Under the pieces are notes generated by a model. The model did not search any database. It saw only the letters and a program-made list of their open reading frames with translations, and was not told where the DNA came from. From Pseudomonadota bacterium (GTDB taxonomy: Bacteria > Pseudomonadota > Gammaproteobacteria > Burkholderiales > Methylophilaceae): a stretch of DNA of 5,292 bases. Below are positions 1-5,292 of the stretch, in pieces; position 1 is the stretch's first letter, and every line of letters begins with the position of its first letter. A program made the translations under genes and the position numbers. The stretch is taken from positions 1-5,292 of the forward strand of contig JAKPIR010000194.1 in NCBI GenBank assembly GCA_029549705.1. The letters are read 5' to 3'.

Positions 1-534
1 ATAGAAGCCAGTGAAAAGGAGGCGCGCCTGGCACTTTTTGCGCAAATTCTGCCCAAAGACAATTACGATAATGATTTATTAACAACCACTGTGAAAATTC
101 CACCCAGTGCACAACTCGGCAACCTGCAGCCCAGCACGGCCAATGTCGCAAAGCTTAACAACAAAACGGTTGCCGTGATTTTAGAAGCCATTGCCCATGA
201 TGGCTACAGTGGCGACATCAAACTGCTCATTGCACTGCGGGCGGATGGCACTATCAGTGGCGTGCGCGTATTGGCGCATAAAGAAACACCGGGCTTGGGC
301 GACTACATTGACATTGCGCACGGCGACTGGATTAAACTATTCAATAATGAATCTGTCCACAAAACACCTGTAGCACAATGGCAGGTTAAAAAAGATGGCG
401 GTAAATTTGATTATATGGTGGGTGCCACCATTACGCCCCGCGCTGTGGTAAAAGCGGTGTTGAAGGCTACGCAATTTTTTGAGGCCAACAAAGCACGTTT
501 ATTTTTAATAGAAGATGTACAAGTTGCAAAATAG
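1..534 (+). CDS. rnfG: RnfG, electron transport complex subunit G (5'-truncated by window edge)
   Basis: RnfG (RsxG in E. coli) is a membrane-anchored periplasmic subunit of the Rnf ferredoxin/NAD oxidoreductase and carries an FMN attached covalently to threonine. The frame is open from base 1 to the TAG at 532-534, giving 177 codons. The GTG at 91 is internal, because the upstream codons already read as RnfG (ALFAQILP, then DNDLL). The N-terminal membrane anchor lies outside the window. Visible family motifs are HKETPGLGDYID (bases 280-315) and the C-terminal flavinylation site FDYMVGATITPRAVV (406-450), whose acceptor Thr is encoded at 427-429. The residue before GAT is Val, where the family usually has Ser or Thr. 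A 215-bp spacer separates it from rnfE, whereas the two genes are normally almost contiguous. The assignment is firm; only the effect of the Val is open. Confidence 0.95.
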   Translation: MEASEKEARLALFAQILPKDNYDNDLLTTTVKIPPSAQLGNLQPSTANVAKLNNKTVAVILEAIAHDGYSGDIKLLIALRADGTISGVRVLAHKETPGLGDYIDIAHGDWIKLFNNESVHKTPVAQWQVKKDGGKFDYMVGATITPRAVVKAVLKATQFFEANKARLFLIEDVQVAK

Positions 535-607
535 CGCCGCTAAAATGCACCTTAAATATTGAATAAAAAATGTAATAAACACTCCAAATGCTATGCAAAC
601 CTTTTAC

Positions 608-648
608 GATGCTCTGCGAGCCTTGTAAATAAAGGCTCGCAGAGCATC
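608..648. repeat. Perfect 17-bp inverted repeat with 7-nt loop
   Basis: The left arm 608-624 (gatgctctgcgagcctt) and right arm 632-648 (aaggctcgcagagcatc) are exact reverse complements, separated by gtaaata at 625-631. The stem would be very stable in RNA. It is not directly followed by a T-run in either direction: the plus strand continues with six A residues, and the minus strand with a mixed sequence. It is therefore not a canonical intrinsic terminator by itself. Possible roles are an mRNA stability or processing hairpin, a paired-repeat element of the REP or uptake-sequence type, or half of a composite terminator with the next hairpin. The arm sequence was not seen elsewhere in this window. 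Confidence 0.85.
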
Positions 649-671
649 AAAAATCTCTCGGGGGATTTTTT
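649..671 (+). terminator. Possible weak intrinsic terminator/attenuator hairpin
   Basis: Bases 649-657 (aaaaatctc) can pair with 662-670 (ggggattttt region) around a 4-nt loop at 658-661, with one T-G wobble. The T6 run is at 666-671. The G+C core is only about three or four pairs, so most of the stability comes from the A-tract/T-tract pairing. It lies immediately after the strong 17-bp stem, so the two could act together to reduce read-through from rnfG into rnfE. It could equally be chance A/T-rich sequence; the call is tentative. Confidence 0.3.
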
Positions 672-738
672 GGGTGTTTAAATGATTTTTAGCACTCAAT
701 TTTTAAGGTTTTTTCAGGCAGAAAAAATGCTGTTTGAT

Positions 739-744
739 GAAGGA
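739..744 (+). promoter_or_regulatory. Ribosome binding site for rnfE
   Basis: GAAGGA at 739-744 ends five bases before the ATG at 750. It is the best-matched Shine-Dalgarno sequence at a gene start in this window. It supports independent translation of rnfE despite the long spacer, and it fixes the start codon. Confidence 0.75.
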
Positions 745-749
745 TAAAC

Positions 750-1436
750 ATGAGTAACATTTATAAAGATATTGTCGAAAATGGCTTATGGAAACAAAAC
801 CCTGGGGTGGTGCAACTCTTAGGGTTATGCCCAACGCTTGCCGTTACCACCACAGCCGTAAATGGCATTAGTTTAGGTTTAGCTACAGCTTTAGTGATGG
901 CTGCCGCCAACGGCGCGGTGTCGCCCGTGCGGCAATGGATTGCCAGCGAGATTCGGGTGCCGGTGTTTATTTTGGTCATTGCCGCACTCGTAACCGTCAT
1001 TGATTTATCCATCAATGCGTTTGCCCATCCGTTGCACAAAGTGCTGGGCATTTTTATTCCGCTGATTGTGGTGAATTGCATTGTGCTGGCCCGCGTAGAA
1101 TCGTTTGCGGCTAAAAATGCGCCGGTGCCTTCCATTTTGGATGGTTTTATGATGGGCATCGGCTTGACGTTGGTATTGGCATTACTGGGCGCAATGCGTG
1201 AAATAGTCGGCCGTGGTACGCTGTTTTCGGGGCTGGATTTAGTGTTTGGCCCAGCCGCCAAGCAGTTTATATTAACTGTGATTCCCGATTACCATGGCTT
1301 TTTATTAGCCGTGCTGCCACCAGGTGCATTTTTGGGCTTAGGCATGCTGATTGCCGGGCGCAACTGGATTGAACTCAAAAAAGCCGCTAAAACAAGTGCG
1401 CCAACGCCTTCACTTAAACCGGCACTGAACCACTGA
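750..1436 (+). CDS. rnfE: RnfE, electron transport complex subunit E
   Basis: RnfE (RsxE, homologous to NqrD of Na+-NQR) is an integral membrane subunit of the Rnf complex. It pairs with RnfA to form the membrane core that passes electrons across the bilayer. The 228-residue product matches the usual family length (about 230). It shows the family N-terminus (NGLWKQNPGVVQLLGLCPTL), about six hydrophobic segments (roughly 22-52, 70-92, 97-115, 129-149, 172-190 and 185-203), and a basic, hydrophilic C-terminus. Cys27 (LLGLCP) and Cys110 (PLIVVNC) are the two conserved cysteines which, with those of RnfA, hold the membrane-embedded iron-sulfur centre. The start at 750 is set by GAAGGA upstream and by the conserved first residues. 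nth begins 26 bp after its stop, as in the E. coli rsx-nth operon. Confidence 0.97.
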   Translation: MSNIYKDIVENGLWKQNPGVVQLLGLCPTLAVTTTAVNGISLGLATALVMAAANGAVSPVRQWIASEIRVPVFILVIAALVTVIDLSINAFAHPLHKVLGIFIPLIVVNCIVLARVESFAAKNAPVPSILDGFMMGIGLTLVLALLGAMREIVGRGTLFSGLDLVFGPAAKQFILTVIPDYHGFLLAVLPPGAFLGLGMLIAGRNWIELKKAAKTSAPTPSLKPALNH

Positions 1437-1462
1437 ATAAGCACGCAATCTTGAAGTGACCG

Positions 1463-2098
1463 ATGAACGCCGAAAAACGCTTTGAAATTTTCCAACGCCT
1501 AAAATTAGCGATTCCCAACCCGGCTACCGAGCTTAAACACAGCAGCACATTTGAACTGCTGATTGCAGTGATTTTATCGGCCCAAGCGACTGATAAAAGC
1601 GTGAACCTCGCCACAGAAAAACTTTATGCCGTGGCCAATACGCCTGAGGCAATACTGGCATTAGGGCTGCAGGGCTTAGAAAGCTATATTCAATCCATTG
1701 GTCTATATCACGCAAAAGCCAAAAATATACTGGCCACTTGCCAGCAACTCATCAGCCAGCACCAATCACAGGTACCCAATACACGCGCTGCCTTAGAAGC
1801 ACTGCCGGGCGTGGGTCGAAAAACTGCCAATGTGATATTAAATACCGCTTTTGGCGAACCCACGATTGCCGTGGACACGCACCTATTTCGACTGGGCAAC
1901 CGCATTAAACTCGCCACAGGAAAAACGGTGCTGGAAGTTGAAAAAAAATACTTAAAAACGATTCCTAAAGCATTTATGCAAGACGCGCACCACCTGCTTA
2001 TTTTGCATGGCCGCTATACCTGCACGGCGCGTAAACCTAAATGCAGCAATTGCTGCATTGAAGACTTATGCGAATATAATGCAAAGGAATACAATTAG
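1463..2098 (+). CDS. nth: Endonuclease III, DNA glycosylase/AP lyase
   Basis: Endonuclease III removes oxidised pyrimidines from DNA and cleaves the abasic site (base excision repair, cytoplasmic). The 211-residue length equals that of the E. coli enzyme. The helix-hairpin-helix and Gly/Pro loop is at about 112-142 (LPGVGRKTANV, then VDTH), with catalytic Lys120 and Asp138 at the E. coli positions. The C-terminal [4Fe-4S] loop has Cys187-x6-Cys194-x2-Cys197-x5-Cys203; an additional Cys198 sits beside the third ligand. The ribosome binding site is weak (gaagtg, 1453-1458), so translation may partly depend on rnfE. The only untranslated gap on its 5' side is 26 bp, consistent with co-transcription with rnfE. 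Its own 3' end is 25 bp before the FIST gene start. Confidence 0.98.
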   Translation: MNAEKRFEIFQRLKLAIPNPATELKHSSTFELLIAVILSAQATDKSVNLATEKLYAVANTPEAILALGLQGLESYIQSIGLYHAKAKNILATCQQLISQHQSQVPNTRAALEALPGVGRKTANVILNTAFGEPTIAVDTHLFRLGNRIKLATGKTVLEVEKKYLKTIPKAFMQDAHHLLILHGRYTCTARKPKCSNCCIEDLCEYNAKEYN

Positions 2099-2123
2099 CG
2101 CATATGGAAACACAAAAATTCGC

Positions 2124-3236
2124 ATGAAAGTCGCCACCAGTATTGTCATTGGCCGCACGGCAAACCCTAACCTTGCCACACAAGCGGTGATGCAGGCCAT
2201 GCACAAGGCTGATATCACCATTGCCAATAGCGTGCTGCTGCTTTTGAGTTCAGAGTTCGCCAACAATCCGCAGCCTGCCATCCGCGCGGCGGCCAAAGCA
2301 GGAAACTGCACACAAGTGTTTGGCTGCTCAGCGGCGGGCATTTTTACAGAAGACGACTGGGTGCTGGATGCGCCCGCCGCCGCGGCCATGGTATTTAGCG
2401 GATACGTGGGAATTCAACTTGCCAAATCAGATATCGCGCAACGCGCACAACAGGCACTGCTGACCCTCACCGCACCTAACGCCATCAATAGCACTTGGTT
2501 GAATGATGGTCATGACCGTTATGGTGGCGTTTCAGGCGATGTCGTCGGTCAAGGGCCATTTTCAGTTTGGCAGAATAGCAAAGGCGAAAGCTCAGGACGT
2601 GTTGAAGCGGTATTTTCAGGTGTAAAACTTGCCTCCAGCGCCTCGCACGGCTTGAAGATACTGACTAAACCCAAGAAAATTCAAAGTACCGAGACGTTTG
2701 ACATTACACTGCTTGACAACAAACCGCCTTTATTTAATCTTCAAAAGGCGTGGGAAGCTGACTGCAAAGGCAAGATAACCGCCAAAGACGCCACACTACC
2801 GCTACATCTGATGATGGCGGTTTACGCCAATAGTGCTGAAGCCATAATGACAGGTGAATTCAGCCAAACGCATTTGATTAGCTATGATGAAGCCCTAGGC
2901 AGCGTTACGCTCGCGCAGGCCTTGCAGCCAGGTCAATTTTTATGTTGGGGCATACGCGACAGTGAAACCGCGCAAAATGATTTACGCCAAACCACACAGA
3001 CTTTATTGGCTAACTTAGACGCAAAGCCAGATTTCGGGCTGCTTTTTTCATGTATTGGCCGCGGCCCTTTTTATGATGGCATTGACCATGATTTAAATGT
3101 TATCACAGCAACGCTACCCAAAATGCCGCTACTTGGTTTTTATGGCAATGGCGAAATAGCGCGCATTGGTGAACATAATCAGTTACTGCCCTACTCGGCT
3201 GTACTTAGCTTATTTGCTGCACTTCAAAAAAAATGA
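2124..3236 (+). CDS. FIST N- and C-domain sensory protein
   Basis: FIST proteins are predicted soluble signal-transduction proteins thought to bind small ligands, possibly amino acids; the actual ligand here is unknown. The ATG at 2124 gives 370 residues. The same frame is open further upstream, but that part lies inside nth and does not resemble FIST sequence, while MKVATSIVIG is a typical domain start. FIST_N spans about 1-190, with GCSAAGIF at 67-74, the glycine loop GGVSGD at 134-139 and SHG at 174-176. FIST_C spans about 200-355, with CIGRGPFYDG (310-319) and the signature GFYGNGEIARIG (338-349). No transmembrane segment, PAS, GGDEF or kinase domain is attached, so any output must come from a partner. 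The ribosome binding site is weak. A 7-codon reading frame at 2104-2127 overlaps the start and could couple translation. It overlaps the next gene by ATGA. Confidence 0.9.
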   Translation: MKVATSIVIGRTANPNLATQAVMQAMHKADITIANSVLLLLSSEFANNPQPAIRAAAKAGNCTQVFGCSAAGIFTEDDWVLDAPAAAAMVFSGYVGIQLAKSDIAQRAQQALLTLTAPNAINSTWLNDGHDRYGGVSGDVVGQGPFSVWQNSKGESSGRVEAVFSGVKLASSASHGLKILTKPKKIQSTETFDITLLDNKPPLFNLQKAWEADCKGKITAKDATLPLHLMMAVYANSAEAIMTGEFSQTHLISYDEALGSVTLAQALQPGQFLCWGIRDSETAQNDLRQTTQTLLANLDAKPDFGLLFSCIGRGPFYDGIDHDLNVITATLPKMPLLGFYGNGEIARIGEHNQLLPYSAVLSLFAALQKK

Positions 3237-3667
3237 GTTTGTTTAATCCCAGCCGTGATCAGGTCCGCCAGTTTTTTTTCAATACTTGGGCTAATTTTCA
3301 CCAACATAAACCGCTCTCTGATTTAGAAAAAATCGCGCTGGAAGTCATTCAAATGCATCCTGAATACCACGCCATACTGAGTCATCCAGCGCAATACAGC
3401 CAGCAGGAATACTTTCCTGAAATGGGCGAAACCAATCCATTTTTACATATGAGCCTGCATTTATCGGTCATTGAACAAATTGGCATCAATCAACCAGTAG
3501 GCATTGCCAGTATTTATGCCCGCCTCAAGGCCAAGCATCAAGAAGCGCATCGGGCACAGCATGATATTCTGGACTGCCTAGCTGAAACCATCTGGCAGGC
3601 ACAACGCCAGCAGCGCGCGTTAGACGCAGAACATTACCTCAATTTACTTAACAATAAGTTGAAATAA
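3233..3667 (+). CDS. DUF1841 family protein, function unknown
   Basis: This is a 144-residue soluble, mostly helical protein. The N-terminus NPSRDQVRQFFFNTW (5-19) and the central block GETNPFLHMSLHLSV (65-79), followed by INQPVGI, identify the DUF1841 family as I know it from betaproteobacteria. No biochemical role is established to my knowledge. Three HxxxH spacings are visible: His42/46, His72/76, and His102/106/110, with Asp111 and Glu66 nearby. This looks like metal-ligand placement on helices, but that is inference. Its ATG overlaps the FIST stop codon (ATGA, 3233-3236) with no separate Shine-Dalgarno, so translation is probably coupled. The glycosyltransferase starts 6 bp after its stop. 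Confidence 0.88.
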   Translation: MSLFNPSRDQVRQFFFNTWANFHQHKPLSDLEKIALEVIQMHPEYHAILSHPAQYSQQEYFPEMGETNPFLHMSLHLSVIEQIGINQPVGIASIYARLKAKHQEAHRAQHDILDCLAETIWQAQRQQRALDAEHYLNLLNNKLK

Positions 3668-3673
3668 AACTCG

Positions 3674-4813
3674 ATGAAAAATCCACATCTATTGGTATTA
3701 AGCGTGTCAGCGGGAGCAGGGCATGTGCGGGCCGCCCAAGCGTTAGTGGCCACTGCAGAGCGCGATTACCCGCATGCAACAATCACACATATTGATGTCA
3801 TGGATTTTGTGCCAGCCAGCTTTCGCAAGCTGTATGCTGACTCGTACATCAAGCTGGTAGATAAAGCACCGCTCTTATGGGCATATCTTTATCAAAATAC
3901 CGATAGCCAGCCCGCGACATCACTGGTGACTAGTATTCGCCGTCACATTGAGCGCTTAAACACCCGTGCATTAAAAAAAGAAATCAGCCGCATTGCCCCT
4001 GATGCCATTATTTGCACGCATTTTTTGCCTGCTGAACTCGCCTCAAGACGCATCAGCAAAGGTGAAGTAATGCCACCAATTTGGGTACAAGTCACGGATT
4101 TTGACGTGCACGGACTATGGATACATCCGCATATGCAAGGTTACTTTGTGGCAAGTGATGAAGTGGCGGCAAGGCTTGAAGCACGCGGTATTGCCACTGA
4201 ACATATCAAAGTGTCTGGAATTCCCATCATGCCGCAATTTTCTACTGCCCTCAATCTTACCCTCTGTGCCAACGAAGTCGGCATAGACCCCAATAAAATT
4301 ACCATTCTCATGATGTCTGGCGGTTTAGGAGTAGGCAATCTCGCCAATATGGCAAAAGCGTTATTACAGTTACCCAATGATTTTCAAATTATTGCACTGG
4401 CAGGCAAAAACCAAACCATGCTTGAGGAACTTCAAGCCTTGGCCGCGCGGCACCCTGCGCGACTTTTACCAATGGGGTTTACCAACAGCATTGAAAAACT
4501 CATGGCGATTTCGGATATTGCTATTACTAAGCCGGGCGGGCTCACTTCTTCTGAATGTTTGGCCATGCATTTGCCGATGATTGTCGTCTCACCCATTCCT
4601 GGCCAAGAAGAACGCAATGCCGACTATTTGCTTGAATCTGGCGCAGCAGTAAAAGCTGTCGATATTCCTGCGCTGTGCTATAAAGTGCAAAAATTAACAC
4701 AAAACCCAGCACATCTTGATGTGATGCGTGAGCGTATGGCAAAAGTGGCCAAACCAACCGCCGCCAATACGGTACTGGCGCATGTGTTGAGCGCATTGAC
4801 CAACCAATCTTAA
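3674..4813 (+). CDS. GT28/MGDG synthase-like diacylglycerol glycosyltransferase
   Basis: Probable membrane-associated GT-B glycosyltransferase of the MGDG synthase/UgtP/MurG type, which moves a sugar from a nucleotide-sugar to diacylglycerol to make glycolipids. The product has 379 residues, a normal length. The N-terminal MGDG-synthase domain (about 1-185) has the glycine loop SAGAGHVRAA (12-21), ICTHFLPAE (113-121) and TDFDVHGLW (141-149). The C-terminal nucleotide-sugar domain (about 205-375) has MSGGLG (214-219), AGKNQ (243-247), GFT (268-270), TKPGGLTSSECLA (285-297) and PGQEERNADYL (309-319). No signal peptide or transmembrane segment is seen. The sugar donor (UDP-glucose, UDP-galactose or UDP-glucuronate) cannot be read from sequence. 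MurG itself is unlikely because the N-terminal domain is of MGDG type and no division/cell-wall genes are nearby. It overlaps the following membrane protein gene by TAATG. Confidence 0.88.
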   Translation: MKNPHLLVLSVSAGAGHVRAAQALVATAERDYPHATITHIDVMDFVPASFRKLYADSYIKLVDKAPLLWAYLYQNTDSQPATSLVTSIRRHIERLNTRALKKEISRIAPDAIICTHFLPAELASRRISKGEVMPPIWVQVTDFDVHGLWIHPHMQGYFVASDEVAARLEARGIATEHIKVSGIPIMPQFSTALNLTLCANEVGIDPNKITILMMSGGLGVGNLANMAKALLQLPNDFQIIALAGKNQTMLEELQALAARHPARLLPMGFTNSIEKLMAISDIAITKPGGLTSSECLAMHLPMIVVSPIPGQEERNADYLLESGAAVKAVDIPALCYKVQKLTQNPAHLDVMRERMAKVAKPTAANTVLAHVLSALTNQS

Positions 4814-5292
4814 TGCGGATGAAACACATTTTATCGCACCGAGCGCTTTGGCTCATTGGCTACATTGCCCTAGTTGCGCTATTTTTTGCAGAGGTTGAAA
4901 TTCAAATCGAAGGCGCTGCCGGCTGGGCTGCAAACCTACCCACATGGCGCGTTGAACACCATTGGCTACTCGATATTTTCTGGGGTGGCCGCCCGATGAC
5001 GGGCTACCACGCGTGGGTATTTCCGTTTATGTTGCTCATATTTCATTTACCTGTGGTCATACTAAACACTTGGCATTGGCGTTTAGAAGCGCGCATTTTA
5101 GGATGCGTTGCATTGTTCTGGATACTTGAAGATGCGCTTTGGTTTTTACTCAACCCGGCTTTTGGTCTAAGCAAATTCAGCCCTGAAAATATTCCGTGGC
5201 ACACGCATTGGTTTGGCTTTATGCCAACCGACTATTGGACATTCGGTTTAGTTGGTATTAGCTTGATTCTCTTTTCATACACGCGCAGTACC
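4813..5292 (+). CDS. Unassigned multi-pass membrane protein (3'-truncated by window edge)
   Basis: The frame is open from the ATG at 4813 to the last base, giving 160 codons with no stop. The ATG shares its A with the glycosyltransferase stop (TAATG); an ATG at 4819 is an alternative start. I do not recognise a named family. Hydrophobic segments are near residues 11-27, 66-86, 95-113 and 142-157. The protein is unusually rich in Trp, His and Pro. Conspicuous blocks are EGAAGWAANLPTWR (33-46), GGRPMTGYHAW (58-68), FWILEDALWFLLNP (102-115, with an acidic ED pair inside a hydrophobic stretch) and IPWHTHWF (127-134). Tight coupling to the glycosyltransferase suggests a role in lipid or envelope metabolism, but this is inferred from position only. 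Confidence 0.8.
   Translation, partial: MRMKHILSHRALWLIGYIALVALFFAEVEIQIEGAAGWAANLPTWRVEHHWLLDIFWGGRPMTGYHAWVFPFMLLIFHLPVVILNTWHWRLEARILGCVALFWILEDALWFLLNPAFGLSKFSPENIPWHTHWFGFMPTDYWTFGLVGISLILFSYTRST

Larger units (their letters stand above)
535..749. other. Structured non-coding spacer between rnfG and rnfE
   Basis: This 215-bp stretch is A/T-rich and has no credible coding region; the only ORFs seen in it are a few codons long and lack good ribosome binding sites. It contains a perfect 17-bp inverted repeat (608-648), a weak hairpin with a T6 run (649-671), and a short A/T inverted repeat (ttttttc at 709-715, gaaaaaa at 721-727) just before the rnfE ribosome binding site. No convincing sigma-70 promoter was recognised, although A/T-rich stretches such as 551-580 could hide one. 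In related rnf operons the two genes are nearly adjacent, so this spacer may be an insertion or a regulatory/processing element. That interpretation is inference. Confidence 0.6.

Noticed and set aside
91..534. GTG at 91 as the start of a 147-codon gene
   Set aside because: The frame is open back to base 1 and the upstream residues (ALFAQILP, DNDLL) match RnfG, so this is an internal codon of a truncated gene.
588..632. 14-codon Cys-rich small frame (MLCKPFTMLCEPCK) in the rnfG-rnfE spacer
   Set aside because: There is no ribosome binding site, and its second half is simply the left arm of the inverted repeat.
727..747. Six-codon frame (MLFDEG) just before rnfE
   Set aside because: The upstream Shine-Dalgarno is poor, and it overlaps the rnfE ribosome binding site; most likely chance.
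761..1261. Long minus-strand open frame opposite rnfE
   Set aside because: It is a shadow of a clearly conserved membrane protein gene, with low-complexity residues and no family features.
1991..2095. Extra Cys198 in the Nth Fe-S loop as a sign of altered cluster ligation
   Set aside because: The four standard ligands are all present at their normal spacing, so the additional Cys is probably a neutral substitution.
2007..2123. Longer FIST protein starting inside nth at 2007
   Set aside because: The extra 39 residues overlap the Nth Fe-S loop coding sequence and show no FIST character; the ATG at 2124 matches the domain start.
2066..2389. Minus-strand open frame opposite nth/FIST
   Set aside because: It runs antisense to conserved FIST and Nth codons, with an Ala/Ser-rich composition that arises from the opposite strand.
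4542..4856. Minus-strand frame opposite the glycosyltransferase end
   Set aside because: It is antisense to the conserved TKPGG/PGQEERN motifs and has no recognisable features of its own.

Overview
The window is one continuous plus-strand gene block from a proteobacterium. It runs rnfG (3' part) - rnfE - nth - FIST-domain gene - DUF1841 gene - GT28-type lipid glycosyltransferase - an integral membrane protein cut by the right edge. The rnfE-nth junction is the arrangement familiar from the Escherichia coli rsxABCDGE-nth operon. DUF1841 is, from memory, mainly a betaproteobacterial family, and the base composition looks moderate (mid to upper 40s % GC by eye). Together these suggest a betaproteobacterium, possibly near the Methylophilaceae/Gallionellaceae. 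That placement is inference, not a sequence match.

Layout: bases 1-534 encode the C-terminal part of RnfG, a subunit that carries covalently bound flavin. Bases 535-749 are non-coding and hold a perfect 17-bp inverted repeat, then a weak A/T-flanked hairpin with a T6 run, then the rnfE ribosome binding site. rnfE (750-1436) is intact with both membrane cysteines. nth (1463-2098) follows after 26 bp and is a textbook endonuclease III with all catalytic and Fe-S residues. The FIST gene (true start 2124) overlaps the DUF1841 gene by ATGA at 3233-3236. The glycosyltransferase begins 6 bp after DUF1841 and overlaps the last gene by TAATG at 4811-4815. No gap after 749 exceeds 26 bp, so everything downstream is probably one transcript.

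Function: Rnf is a membrane complex coupling ferredoxin/NAD(H) electron transfer to ion movement. In E. coli the same complex (Rsx) acts to re-reduce the SoxR Fe-S sensor. Endonuclease III is an Fe-S DNA repair enzyme, so the first half has a redox/oxidative-damage theme. The second half looks like a sensory protein (FIST), a conserved protein of unknown function with a striking histidine pattern (DUF1841), and a likely glycolipid-synthesis pair (glycosyltransferase plus membrane protein). No mobile element, tRNA, rRNA or CRISPR array was seen. The most unusual points are the structured spacer that splits rnfG from rnfE, the Val in the RnfG flavinylation motif, the triple HxxxH pattern of the DUF1841 protein, and the unassigned membrane protein translationally coupled to the glycosyltransferase.
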